A stretch of DNA of 64,000 nucleotides, taken from the NCBI RefSeq assembly GCF_021025955.1, contig NZ_JAJNCL010000003.1:62001-126000 (forward strand). The letters run 5' to 3'. Shown here one piece after another: positions 18,169 through 26,829 of the stretch (positions are counted from its first letter, which is position 1; each line of letters opens with the position of its first letter). Source of the stretch: Rhodococcus qingshengii (lineage in GTDB: Bacteria > Actinomycetota > Actinomycetes > Mycobacteriales > Mycobacteriaceae). Under the pieces are notes generated by a model. The model ran no database searches, was not told where the DNA came from, and saw only the letters and a program-made list of their open reading frames with translations. A program made the position numbers and the translations under genes.

Positions 18169-19365
18169 CTAGGCAGCACGCAGAGAGCTGGGGACCAGCG
18201 GCTCGTCGAGCAGCCTGCGGAAGCGTTCGGTGCGCTCTGCGCCTACCGGCACCTCGTCCAGCCAGCCCCCGAGCAATCGGTATCCCTCGACATACGTGCT
18301 GGTGTACGCCCTCCACAGCGGTGAGGACAGGAACTTGAGCGACTGCCGCGCGCGTTCCGGCGTCGACAGCGACCACCGTTCGAGGAAGAGCGCCACGTCG
18401 TCGAGGCTGCGGCCCTCGTCGTGCAACATCAGAGCGGCGTCCTGACGAACGCTCAGCAATTGCCCCGACGCGGTGGAGAGCCGTTGTGCCTTATCCCCGT
18501 CGAAGGACAATCCGAGATCGGCGTAGATCTCCTGCGCCCACAAACCCCAGTCCGGGCCGACGATCGCTTCGAGCGCCAGATCCGCGAGTCCTTCGGCCAT
18601 GATGCACTGCGGCGTGTTGACCAGGAACAGCGTCTGCTCGAGTTGGCCGGTGCCGACCAGGCCGGCTTCCTTGCGGCAATGCTCGGTGTGATGGCCGGGG
18701 TAGGACTCGTGCGCGATCAGCCGCGGCAGGTTGGCCATGAACTGCGGCAGGTCCGAATTGATCGCAACCTTGGAGCGGTAGTCACCGAGGTAGTAGTTGA
18801 AGCCGGACCACGGCTTGTCCCCCACCACTTCGTATTCGACGGTTTCCGACGCGGGAAGCCCGAACGTGCCGCGCACCAGATCGCGCAGCGCACTCGACAT
18901 TGCCTCGACGCACTCGTTCAATCTCGCCGCGGGGATCTCGTCGGCCTTGCGATGCGCCTGCACCCGCTCGGCCAGCGGTCCCGGACCGGGCAGAACTTCA
19001 CCCATCAATCGGTGAGCGTCGCTGTAGGCGTCCTCGTTTCCCTTGGCGATTCGTACGTCGAAGTACGCCTCCACCTCGTCCACGAAGCCGATGTCCTCAC
19101 CCGCGAACTTGCGCCCGGAGCATTCGAGGGCGCGCAGGTGAACGTCGATGAAGTGAGCGCGCTCGGCGTTCAGACCACTTCCGGCCAGTTCGCCGCGCAA
19201 TTCACGTGCCGTGCGGGCAAGTTCACGCGGATCGGGCTTCGGGGCGCTCTCGACCTGCTTACGCAGCGCCGGGTCGCCGGTGAACGCATCGACGAATCCG
19301 TCTTCGAGGCGGTCGAAACCCAGTCCGAGCAGCAGATAATGGCGAACAAGTGTGTCTGGATCCAT
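18169..19365 (-). CDS. DUF885 family putative metallocarboxypeptidase-like protein
   Basis: A 398-residue DUF885 protein. The motif HESYPGHHTEH fits the HExxPGHHxxH metal site of this family, placed with metallopeptidases, and a glutamate in MAEGLADLALE lies downstream in the expected spacing. The start ATG at 19365 (MDPDTLVRHYLLLGLG) gives a family-like N-terminus; a longer in-frame start at 19401 exists. It is divergent from coaA. Peptidase activity is family inference. Confidence 0.82.
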   Translation of the reverse strand: MDPDTLVRHYLLLGLGFDRLEDGFVDAFTGDPALRKQVESAPKPDPRELARTARELRGELAGSGLNAERAHFIDVHLRALECSGRKFAGEDIGFVDEVEAYFDVRIAKGNEDAYSDAHRLMGEVLPGPGPLAERVQAHRKADEIPAARLNECVEAMSSALRDLVRGTFGLPASETVEYEVVGDKPWSGFNYYLGDYRSKVAINSDLPQFMANLPRLIAHESYPGHHTEHCRKEAGLVGTGQLEQTLFLVNTPQCIMAEGLADLALEAIVGPDWGLWAQEIYADLGLSFDGDKAQRLSTASGQLLSVRQDAALMLHDEGRSLDDVALFLERWSLSTPERARQSLKFLSSPLWRAYTSTYVEGYRLLGGWLDEVPVGAERTERFRRLLDEPLVPSSLRAA

Positions 19366-19537
19366 AACGACCGAGCCTAGCCGCTCGCTCCGGAATGCCA
19401 CCCGGCGAAAGTCCCGGACGTGGCACCGAGCACAATCCGACTATGCACTCGGATCGTGCGCACTCGCGCCTGGCTTGCTCGCATAGCTGTTTCGTCCGCC
19501 GGGCTCCGGGTTCACTACGCGCCGGTGAGCTGGGCTG

Positions 19538-20470
19538 ATGGCGCGTACCAACGAGTCGAGTCCCTACGTCGAGTTCGACCGCAAGCAGTGGCGGACACTG
19601 CGTAAGTCGACGCCGCTGGTGTTGACCGAGGACGAGTTGTACGGCCTGCGTGGTCTCGGCGAGCAGATCGATCTCGAAGAGGTCGCCGAGGTCTATCTCC
19701 CCCTTGCACGTCTGATCCACCTGCAGGTGGCGGCGCGTCAACGACTGTTCGCGGCCACCGCCACGTTCCTCGGTGAGAAGCATCCCGATCGTCAGGTGCC
19801 CTTCGTCATCGGTGTCGCCGGTTCGGTTGCGGTCGGAAAATCCACAACAGCTCGTGTGCTGCAAGCTCTCCTGGCCCGCTGGGATCACCATCCGCGCGTC
19901 GACCTCGTCACCACGGACGGATTCCTGTATCCGACCAAGGAGCTCCAGCGTCGAGGCATCATGCACCGCAAGGGTTTTCCCGAAAGCTACGATCGTCGCA
20001 AGCTGTTGCGCTTCGTCACGGAAGTCAAGTCCGGCGCGGAAGAAGTGGCGGCGCCGGTGTATTCACACACGTCGTACGACATCATCCCGGGCCAGTACCA
20101 TCTGATCCGCCAGCCGGACATCCTCATCATCGAGGGCCTCAACGTCCTGCAGACCGGCCCGCGTCTGATGGTCTCCGATCTGTTCGACTTCTCGATCTAC
20201 GTCGACGCCCGCATCGAGGACATCGAAGCCTGGTACATCGAGCGGTTCCTCGCGCTGCGCAACACGTCTTTCGCCGATCCGAACGCTCACTTTCACCACT
20301 ACTCCGGCCTCTCCGACCGCGACGCGACCATCGCGGCGAAGGAGATCTGGAACTCGATCAATCACCCGAACCTGGTGGAGAACATTCTCCCCACCCGTCC
20401 CCGCGCAACCCTGGTGCTGCGCAAGGACGCCGATCACACGATCAACCGGCTCCGACTGCGCAAGCTCTGA
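19538..20470 (+). CDS. coaA: Type I pantothenate kinase
   Basis: CoaA phosphorylates pantothenate, the first committed step of CoA synthesis. The 310-residue protein has the P-loop [12 protein letters not shown] (about residues 92-103) and the motif [16 protein letters not shown], with a dimer/active-site region [20 protein letters not shown]. It is the expected length. Its stop lies inside a 14-bp perfect palindrome shared with the convergent prenyl transferase stop. Confidence 0.97.
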   Translation: MARTNESSPYVEFDRKQWRTLRKSTPLVLTEDELYGLRGLGEQIDLEEVAEVYLPLARLIHLQVAARQRLFAATATFLGEKHPDRQVPFVIGVAGSVAVGKSTTARVLQALLARWDHHPRVDLVTTDGFLYPTKELQRRGIMHRKGFPESYDRRKLLRFVTEVKSGAEEVAAPVYSHTSYDIIPGQYHLIRQPDILIIEGLNVLQTGPRLMVSDLFDFSIYVDARIEDIEAWYIERFLALRNTSFADPNAHFHHYSGLSDRDATIAAKEIWNSINHPNLVENILPTRPRATLVLRKDADHTINRLRLRKL

Positions 20471-20480
20471 GCCGGCTCAG
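20467..20480. terminator. 14-bp palindrome holding both stop codons
   Basis: CTGAGCCGGCTCAG is perfectly symmetric and contains the coaA stop (TGA) and the convergent prenyl transferase stop (TCA on the plus strand). It may act as a compact bidirectional transcription end; there is no T tract. Confidence 0.4.
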
Positions 20481-21244
20481 GCGCCGAACCGGCGGTGGCG
20501 CGCTGCGTAGTCACGCAAGGCTCGAAGAAAGTCGACTCGGCGGAACTCGGGCCAGTACGCCTCGGTGAACCAGATCTCCGAATAGGCGCTCTGCCACAAC
20601 AGGAATCCGGAGAGCCGCTGCTCGCCGGAGGTGCGGATCACCAGATCCGGATCGGGCTGCCCCGACGTGTAGAGGTGACCGTCGATGCCGTCGACCGTGA
20701 CGGCCTGGATCAGTTCGTCTCCGCTCAGACCTTCACCGATCTTGTCGCGCAGGAGCGATTGGACGGCGTCGGCGATCTCCTGCCGTCCGCCGTATCCGAT
20801 CGCGACGTTGACATGCGTCCCGGTTCGGCCACTGGTTCCGGCTGCAGCTTCCCGCAGTCGCCTGGATTGCTCGGGGGGCAGAAGATCGAGGGCACCGACG
20901 ATCTGCACACTCCAGTTCTTCCCGGGCCCGGAGATCTCTTCGACGACGTCGGTGATGATCTCGAGGAGGGTGTCCAACTCTTCCGGTTCGCGGCGCAGGT
21001 TCTCGGTCGAGAGCAGATAGATGGTTGCCATCTCGATTCCGGCGGCGTCGCACCATTCCAGCAATTCGGCGATCTTGAGCGCGCCCATGCGGTGCCCGTG
21101 ACTGACATCGGTGAAGCCGTTCTCGCGGGCCCATCGCCGGTTTCCGTCACACATCACGGCTACGTGCCGTGGGTGCGCGAGACCGTCGAGATGACTGAGG
21201 AGTCGTCGCTCGTAGATGCTGTACAGCAGTCCGCGCAGATTCAC
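20477..21244 (-). CDS. Z-isoprenyl diphosphate synthase (UppS family, Rv1086-like)
   Basis: A 255-residue cis-prenyltransferase. Catalytic D33 lies in MCDGNRRWA, and the C-terminal RTSGEQRLSGFLLWQ and Y.EIWF.E.YWPEF segments are diagnostic. Position and sequence match M. tuberculosis Rv1086, a short-chain Z-farnesyl diphosphate synthase feeding decaprenyl phosphate synthesis. A UppS role cannot be excluded without comparison to the second paralogue normally elsewhere in the genome. Confidence 0.92.
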   Translation of the reverse strand: MNLRGLLYSIYERRLLSHLDGLAHPRHVAVMCDGNRRWARENGFTDVSHGHRMGALKIAELLEWCDAAGIEMATIYLLSTENLRREPEELDTLLEIITDVVEEISGPGKNWSVQIVGALDLLPPEQSRRLREAAAGTSGRTGTHVNVAIGYGGRQEIADAVQSLLRDKIGEGLSGDELIQAVTVDGIDGHLYTSGQPDPDLVIRTSGEQRLSGFLLWQSAYSEIWFTEAYWPEFRRVDFLRALRDYAARHRRFGA

Positions 21245-21354
21245 CGTGACATCACCATGGTGTCAAAGACTACGCCCGGCAGTGACAGCCACATGCGAGC
21301 GCCGTCACGCTTTTTGTACACGTCGAAAACCTGCAGGTAGGTTATGCTACTGGT

Positions 21355-21382
21355 GCGTAACCTACGGTACCGTAGGTTACGC
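21355..21382. promoter_or_regulatory. 28-bp perfect palindrome, probable repressor operator
   Basis: The half-site GCGTAACCTACGGT is followed directly by its exact reverse complement. It lies 35 bp upstream of the PAQR gene start and a few bases after a TATGCT -10-like sequence (21343-21348). Perfect symmetry with no spacer suggests a dimeric or tetrameric repressor site rather than an RNA hairpin. Confidence 0.65.
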
Positions 21383-21416
21383 GGTTCGCAAAAGCACGGA
21401 ACGAGAGGGGTTGCAC

Positions 21417-22085
21417 ATGACGGCATTCGGGCTCGACGAGCTTCCGGTCAAACCACGCATGCGCGGTTGGATCCACCTGTGGGCGCTCGGTGTCTCCGTC
21501 GTCGCGGGCATCGTTCTCGTGTCCGTGGCGGGCGCTCAGGTAGGCGCCAAGGCGGCCTGGGCAACCGCAATCTACAGCATCACGATCTGCGGCCTCTTCG
21601 GCATCAGCGCGACGTATCACCGCATCCAGTGGCAGACAGTCAAGGGCCGTACGTGGATGAAGCGCGCGGACCATTCGATGATCTTTCTCTTCATCGCCGG
21701 CAGCTACACACCGTTCGCCATGCTCGGTCTCCCCACTGACACCGGCAAGATCATTCTTGCGATCGTGTGGGCCGGCGCGCTCGCCGGCGTAGCACTCAAG
21801 ATGCTCTGGCCCACCGCCCCGAAATGGGTGGGAGTCCCGCTCTACCTGCTCCTCGGCTGGGCGATCGTCCCCGTGGTCGGTGAACTGACACACCAGGTCG
21901 GTGTGGCGCCGATGGTGCTGCTGCTCGTCGGCGGAATCTTCTACAGCGTCGGCGCAATTCTGTACGCGACAAAATGGCCCAACCCGTGGCCCACGACGTT
22001 CGGTCACCACGAGTTCTTCCACGCCGCGACGGTCGTCGCGGCGATCTGCCACTACATCGCGGTATGGCTCGTCGTGTTCAACTGA
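21417..22085 (+). CDS. trhA: Hemolysin III / PAQR-family membrane protein
   Basis: A 222-residue protein with about seven membrane segments, of the TrhA/hemolysin III (PAQR) family linked to membrane lipid homeostasis. Family landmarks are ISATYHR after TM2, the RADHSMIFLFIAGSYTP motif, and the terminal histidines in FGHHEFFHAATV expected to bind metal. ATG 21417 follows an AGAGGGG ribosome-binding site by 6 bases; upstream in-frame starts would read through the operator. The 3' end overlaps the convergent DUF255 gene by 34 bp. A 28-bp palindrome upstream implies repressor control. Confidence 0.9.
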   Translation: MTAFGLDELPVKPRMRGWIHLWALGVSVVAGIVLVSVAGAQVGAKAAWATAIYSITICGLFGISATYHRIQWQTVKGRTWMKRADHSMIFLFIAGSYTPFAMLGLPTDTGKIILAIVWAGALAGVALKMLWPTAPKWVGVPLYLLLGWAIVPVVGELTHQVGVAPMVLLLVGGIFYSVGAILYATKWPNPWPTTFGHHEFFHAATVVAAICHYIAVWLVVFN

Positions 22086-24079
22086 CTCGCCAGTTCCACC
22101 ACCGTCGTCACCGGCCGATCGCACACGAATCCCCGGCAGATGTACGCGGCTTCACCACCGTCGACAAGGGGTCGATCTGCAAGCAGCGGTGAAGAATCCG
22201 GCGCTCCGCCGACCACCACTGCACCACCCGGGGCAAGCCGGCGGGCATCGCCCAACAGCGAACCTTCACCGACGACGGCCACCTGTATCGGACCGCGCAA
22301 CGACGCTTCCGCCACCGCGAGCCAGTGTCCCGCCGACCGAGGCGCACGCTCGAGCGGCAGCGTGGCCCTCGCCATCGCGTCCGCCGCGGCCTGGGCGTAA
22401 CGAGACGAGCGCTCGGCATCGGTCAACGCCGCTGCGGTCAACAGAGCCTCCGCGACGCTCGACGCACCGGAAGGCGTCGCGCCGTCCAGCGGGTCTCGGG
22501 GCCGAGTGACGAGAGACTCCGCGAAATCGGCTGTGTCGAACCAGCTTCCCGGCTCCGCCGGATCGGCGAAATGATCGAGAGTGACGTCGAGCAGCTGCTG
22601 CGCCGCATCAAGCCATCGCGCAGATCCCGTTGCTTGGTAGAGAGCCAGGAGGCCCGTCGCAAATGTTGCGTAATCCTCGAGCACTGCCGTCGGGGTGCCG
22701 ACAGTCCCGCCGAGGGAAGCACGGCGCAGATGACCGTCTACCAGGTGAAGGTCGAGAAGAGCGCCGGCGCACTCGGCTGCCGCGTCGATCCAGTCGGGTC
22801 GGTCCAGGGCAAGGCCCGCTTCCGTCAAAGCCGTGATGGTCAGCCCGTTCCAGGCAGTCACCACTTTGTCGTCGCGGCCAGGCTGTGGACGCTGGGCCCG
22901 GACGGCACGTAGAGCGTCGGAGACCGTCTGCCAGCGTGACCAGTCGTCGGGATCACTTGGCAATTGCAGCACCGACGCGCCCTCTTCGAAGGTGCCGGTG
23001 TCGGTGACCCGGAACAATTCCGACGCCCACTGCCCGTCCTCCGCGCCGAGGATCTCGACCAATTGCGCCGGAGTCCATACGTACGTGAGGCCTTCGACGC
23101 CGTCGGTGTCGGCATCGAGAGCCGAAGCGAAGCAACCGTTCTCGGTCAGCAGATCGGCAAGCAGGAACCCTGCGGTCTCCGCGGCGACGCGGGTGGCCAG
23201 GTCCGATCCGGTTCGCCGCGCCCAATGCGCGTAGAACCGCAGGAGCAAGGCATTGTCGTAGAGCATCTTCTCGAAGTGCGGAACCACCCACTCGGCATCG
23301 ACCGAGTACCGCGAGAAACCGCCACCCAACTGGTCGTAGATGCCGCCACGTGCCATTGCTTCGGCGGTACGCTCGATGCCTCCGAGTATCTCGCCCGAAC
23401 CCGTGCGCTCGAACTGTCGGAGCAGTCCCTCCAGAAGTGCCGACGGCGGAAACTTCGGTGCCCCGCCGAATCCCCCACGCGGAATGTCCTCGTCGCCGAG
23501 GATCGACAGGCCCGCCGCATCCAGCAGCTCCGCATCGACGGGCGCGCCGCCGTACGGGATTCCGCCGGACGCGCGCTGAAGTTCCGTGACGATCGACTGT
23601 GCCGCTGTGTCGACCTCGTCGCGCCGATTGGTGAAGGTGTCCGCTATCGCTTCGAGAAGCTGTGTGAACGAGGGCATTCCGCCGCGAGGCGTCGGCGGGT
23701 AATACGTACCGCAGTAGAAAGGTGAACCGTCGGGAGTCAGGAAACAGGTCATCGGCCAGCCGCCCTGACCGGTCATCGCGACCGTCGCGTTCATGTAGAC
23801 GGCGTCGATGTCCGGACGTTCTTCGCGGTCCACCTTCACGCAGACGAAGTTCGCGTTCATGATCGCCGCGATCTCGTCGTTCTCGAACGACTCGTGCGCC
23901 ATGACGTGGCACCAGTGGCACGCCGAGTACCCGATCGAGAGGAGGATCGGCACGTTGCGCTCGCGCGCCCACTCCATCGCCTCTCCGCCCCACTGTTGCC
24001 AGTGGACCGGATTGTCGGCGTGCTGACGCAGGTAAGGGCTCGAGGACCCACCCAGGTTGTTCCGCATCCGTGGGTCCAT
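22052..24079 (-). CDS. DUF255 thioredoxin-like/glycoside-type protein (YyaL, Rv1084-like)
   Basis: A 675-residue protein with an N-terminal thioredoxin-fold DUF255 domain (about residues 6-165), including the CxxC in YSACHWCHVMAHESF (C54, C57), followed by an (alpha/alpha)6-barrel-like region (about 190-600). Homologues are bacterial YyaL and mammalian SPATA20, of uncertain function. A second possible start at an internal ATG four codons later would be MRNNLGG. It is followed, in transcription order, by the PAQR gene on the opposite strand, with a 34-bp overlap. Confidence 0.92.
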   Translation of the reverse strand: MDPRMRNNLGGSSSPYLRQHADNPVHWQQWGGEAMEWARERNVPILLSIGYSACHWCHVMAHESFENDEIAAIMNANFVCVKVDREERPDIDAVYMNATVAMTGQGGWPMTCFLTPDGSPFYCGTYYPPTPRGGMPSFTQLLEAIADTFTNRRDEVDTAAQSIVTELQRASGGIPYGGAPVDAELLDAAGLSILGDEDIPRGGFGGAPKFPPSALLEGLLRQFERTGSGEILGGIERTAEAMARGGIYDQLGGGFSRYSVDAEWVVPHFEKMLYDNALLLRFYAHWARRTGSDLATRVAAETAGFLLADLLTENGCFASALDADTDGVEGLTYVWTPAQLVEILGAEDGQWASELFRVTDTGTFEEGASVLQLPSDPDDWSRWQTVSDALRAVRAQRPQPGRDDKVVTAWNGLTITALTEAGLALDRPDWIDAAAECAGALLDLHLVDGHLRRASLGGTVGTPTAVLEDYATFATGLLALYQATGSARWLDAAQQLLDVTLDHFADPAEPGSWFDTADFAESLVTRPRDPLDGATPSGASSVAEALLTAAALTDAERSSRYAQAAADAMARATLPLERAPRSAGHWLAVAEASLRGPIQVAVVGEGSLLGDARRLAPGGAVVVGGAPDSSPLLADRPLVDGGEAAYICRGFVCDRPVTTVVELASQLNTTSHTAM

Positions 24080-24098
24080 CGTCGCTACCTCGTCCGTC

Positions 24099-24413
24099 TC
24101 AGGATTCTTGCTTCGGCTTCTTCTCGGTAGAGACGTTCGGTTCCGCCGGGCTCGGAGCTGTGATCGCTCCCCGGTCGGTGCCTTCGTCCGCCTGCTGATC
24201 GAGTTCGGGATGATCCGGTTCGAAGGTTTCCGGCAGCTTCTTGAGCTGGCGATTCATCGACCGAACCAACAGGATCACACCGATGAGCAGCGCAAGAATG
24301 ACCAGCAATCCGACCGGAGACGACTTTCCGAACTCCGGGCCGGAAGGATTACTCGGGGTCTGAGCAAGAAATTGTGTGGTGCCGAGAACTACCTCGGCGG
24401 ACAGAGCATTCAC
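24099..24413 (-). CDS. Small single-span membrane protein (Rv1083-like)
   Basis: A 104-residue protein with one hydrophobic helix (about residues 33-50, [18 protein letters not shown]), a basic cytoplasmic stretch ([14 protein letters not shown]) and a charged, disordered tail. It overlaps the mca stop by 4 bp (ATGA), so the two are translationally coupled, as in Rv1082-Rv1083. Function is unknown. Confidence 0.85.
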   Translation of the reverse strand: MNALSAEVVLGTTQFLAQTPSNPSGPEFGKSSPVGLLVILALLIGVILLVRSMNRQLKKLPETFEPDHPELDQQADEGTDRGAITAPSPAEPNVSTEKKPKQES

Positions 24414-25300
24414 TTCTGAGCGTCCTCTTCGAGACCTGCGAACAGGTCGGTTTCCGGAATGGACGTGGTGACCCGCGTCTTGGCGAGCTCGAATTCCTCG
24501 GTGGGCCAGATCTTCTGCTGAATGTCGAGCGGGACAGCAAAGAACGAACCGTTGGGATCGATCTGCGTCGCGTGCGCACGCAGAGCGTCGTCACGCTGAG
24601 GAAAGTAATCGCCGCACGTGACCTGAGTGGTCACCCGGACCATCATGTCTCCACGCTCGGTCTTCCATTTCTTGAGCCAGTCCGCCATCGGGAACGGCTC
24701 ACCCCGGAGCTCGTACTCCTCCTGGAAGAGTTCGAGGCGCTTACGGATGAATCCATGCGAGTAGTAGAGCTTCTTGATCTCCCACGGCTGACCGTCCTCG
24801 GGGAAGTACTCGGGATCGGCGGCGGCTTCGTACGCAGCCATCGACACCTCGTGGCACCGGATGTGGTCCGGGTGCGGGTATCCGCCGTTCTCGTCGTACG
24901 TCGTGACGACATGGGGACGGAATTCGCGAATCACCTTGACCAGAGCGCGCGTGGACTCTTCGAGCGGAACGAGGGCGAAGCACCCTTCGGGCAGCGGCGG
25001 AAGAGGGTCGCCCTCGGGGAGCCCGGAATCGACGAAACCGAGCCAGCGCTGCTTCACGCCCAGGATGCGAGCGGCCTCGGCCATCTCCTCCTGGCGGACT
25101 TCGCTGATTCGATCGCGGACGCCGGGAACATCCATGGCCGGGTTGAGAATGTCGCCACGCTCACCCCCGGTGAGCGTCAGGACCATCACTTCGTGGCCTT
25201 CGGCTGCATAACGGGCGGTGGTGGCCGCACCCTTGCTCGACTCGTCGTCGGGATGGGCATGGACGGCCATGAGCCGGAATCCGCTCACGTGTTCGTTCAC
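24410..25300 (-). CDS. mca: Mycothiol S-conjugate amidase
   Basis: Mca cleaves mycothiol S-conjugates to release mercapturic acids for detoxification, a hallmark of actinomycetes. The 296-residue protein has the zinc motif AHPDDE (residues 15-20) and a later HPDHIRCHE. Further family signatures are [15 protein letters not shown] and [13 protein letters not shown] chose GTG at 25300, which places the enzyme start ([13 protein letters not shown]) as in homologues and has an AGGTGA upstream; the in-frame start at 25432 would translate three 24-bp repeats. Confidence 0.95.
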   Translation of the reverse strand: MNEHVSGFRLMAVHAHPDDESSKGAATTARYAAEGHEVMVLTLTGGERGDILNPAMDVPGVRDRISEVRQEEMAEAARILGVKQRWLGFVDSGLPEGDPLPPLPEGCFALVPLEESTRALVKVIREFRPHVVTTYDENGGYPHPDHIRCHEVSMAAYEAAADPEYFPEDGQPWEIKKLYYSHGFIRKRLELFQEEYELRGEPFPMADWLKKWKTERGDMMVRVTTQVTCGDYFPQRDDALRAHATQIDPNGSFFAVPLDIQQKIWPTEEFELAKTRVTTSIPETDLFAGLEEDAQK

Positions 25301-25306
25301 CTCAAC

Positions 25307-25378
25307 TTCACCTGGAGCCGTTGCCGGCAGTTCACCTGTAGCCGTCACCGGCAGTTCACCTCTAGCCGTCACCGGCAG
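25307..25378. repeat. Three tandem 24-bp repeats upstream of mca
   Basis: The units 25307-25330, 25331-25354 and 25355-25378 share the pattern TTCACCTNNAGCCGT..CCGGCAG. They lie directly upstream of the chosen mca start, and in the mca frame would encode an 8-residue GELPVTA-type repeat if a longer start were used. Confidence 0.8.
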
Positions 25379-25592
25379 TCTTCGACTAACACGCTTTGTA
25401 CCTCTCGGATTGCTCCGAGCCTTTGCCGTCAAACGTACCGACTGCCGTCAAACCTACCGACGGCGCGACGGGACACGTCCTCTATAGTTCCACCCGAGAG
25501 TTCCTGGCGCAGCCGTGACCCCTTCAGTAGTTCGGTGGGGGCGCAGTCAGTTGCTGCACGACACGTGAACTCGAGTCTTCGAGAGCAGAGTG

Positions 25593-26018
25593 ATGAGCAA
25601 ACCGCTTCCCCAAGATCGGTACCCGAGCACTACTCGCACGGGCAGTCCCCGCAAGTGGATGGTGTGGGCTCTGACCGCTCTCGTCATCGTCGTCGGTGGC
25701 GGAATCGCGTACTACGCGTACGGCAAATTCGCAGTCAAGGAAATCGAGACCGAGACCATCTCGTTCGACATCGCCAACGACGCCACGGTGAAGATCCGCT
25801 TCACCGTCACGCGCGACGATTCGTCACGTGAAGCGATGTGCATCGTGCGCGCCCGCTCGAAGGACGGCTCCGAAACCGGTCGACGTGAGGTCTACGTCCC
25901 GCCTTCGGAACATCAGACCCTCGAGTTCAACACCGAGGTCAAGACGTCCCAGCCGCCAGGCATGGCCGACGTCTACGGCTGCAGCTTCGACGTTCCGGAG
26001 TACCTGACCAAGAGCTGA
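25593..26018 (+). CDS. DUF4307 domain-containing membrane protein
   Basis: A 141-residue protein with a short cytoplasmic N-terminus, one membrane helix (about residues 24-44) and an exported beta domain ending SQPPGMADVYGCSFDVPEYL. It is the DUF4307 family (Rv1081c), always next to mca/greA. I chose ATG at 25593, immediately preceded by an in-frame GTG. It is divergent from mca. Function is unknown. Confidence 0.88.
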   Translation: MSKPLPQDRYPSTTRTGSPRKWMVWALTALVIVVGGGIAYYAYGKFAVKEIETETISFDIANDATVKIRFTVTRDDSSREAMCIVRARSKDGSETGRREVYVPPSEHQTLEFNTEVKTSQPPGMADVYGCSFDVPEYLTKS

Positions 26019-26079
26019 CCTCGGAAGCACCCACCCTGCCGGACGTTTGGCGCCGGACAGGGCGGGTAGTCATGCGTGA

Positions 26080-26119
26080 TAGAATTGCCCGATACACGGT
26101 TCCGGGTGGAACCGTGTAT
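26080..26119 (+). promoter_or_regulatory. greA promoter -10 and 5'-terminal hairpin
   Basis: TAGAAT (26080-26085) is a good -10. The predicted transcript start coincides with a perfect 12-bp stem, ATACACGGTTCC (26092-26103) with GGAACCGTGTAT (26108-26119), closed by a GGGT loop. The greA leader would then be about 150 bases. Confidence 0.55.
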
Positions 26120-26244
26120 TGCTGCATTGACGCAAGGTTTGACGGCAAGGCTGCACCCCTGGTGGTGCTTCTGCGTCGTTGTTCGCTGCTGTTGCAGCGA
26201 TCGTCGAGGGAGCCCCCGGCTCCGACTACTAGGGAGTGATCGAG

Positions 26245-26739
26245 ATGACCGAGACCCAGGTGACCTGGCTTACCCAGGAATCACATGACAGGCTCAAGAA
26301 CGAACTCGACCAGCTCATCGCCAATCGCCCTGTCATCGCCGCCGAGATCAACGAGCGTCGCGAAGAGGGTGACCTGAAAGAGAACGGCGGCTACCACGCT
26401 GCCCGCGAAGAGCAGGGTCAGCAGGAAGCCCGCATTCGCCAGCTCCAGGAGCTGCTGAACAGCGCCAAGGTCGGAGAAGCCCCCACGCAGTCCGGTGTTG
26501 CACTGCCCGGATCCGTAGTCAAGGTCTACTACGACGGCGACGAGAGTGACACCGAGACTTTCCTCATCGCCACTCGCGAAGAAGGCGCCCGTGACGCCAA
26601 GCTCGAGGTTTACTCCCCGAACTCACCGCTGGGCGGCGCACTGCTCGAAGCCAAGGTCGGCGACACGCGTGAGTACAACCTGCCCAACGGCAGCACCATG
26701 AAGGTCACGCTGCTGAGCGCGGAGCCTTACCACAGCTGA
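26245..26739 (+). CDS. greA: Transcription elongation factor GreA
   Basis: GreA rescues backtracked RNA polymerase by stimulating transcript cleavage. The 164-residue protein has the N-terminal coiled coil with acidic tip residues ([20 protein letters not shown]) and the C-terminal FKBP-like domain ([14 protein letters not shown]). I chose ATG at 26245, 8 bases after AGGGAG; this matches the 164-residue mycobacterial protein. A structured leader precedes it and a strong terminator follows. Confidence 0.97.
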   Translation: MTETQVTWLTQESHDRLKNELDQLIANRPVIAAEINERREEGDLKENGGYHAAREEQGQQEARIRQLQELLNSAKVGEAPTQSGVALPGSVVKVYYDGDESDTETFLIATREEGARDAKLEVYSPNSPLGGALLEAKVGDTREYNLPNGSTMKVTLLSAEPYHS

Positions 26740-26780
26740 TCTGCTGCACGAGCTCTGAAAAGAAGTACCAGCTCTGAAAA

Positions 26781-26815
26781 GAAGCGCCACCCGACTCGGT
26801 CGGGTGGCGCTTCTT
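26781..26815. terminator. Bidirectional terminator, greA / NlpC-P60 gene
   Basis: AGAAGCGCCACCCGA (26781-26795) pairs perfectly with TCGGGTGGCGCTTCT (26801-26815) around a 5-base loop, between convergent genes. Just before it, AGCTCTGAAAAGAAG occurs twice (26751 and 26771). Confidence 0.9.
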
Positions 26816-26829
26816 GCAACTCCGGCGCA

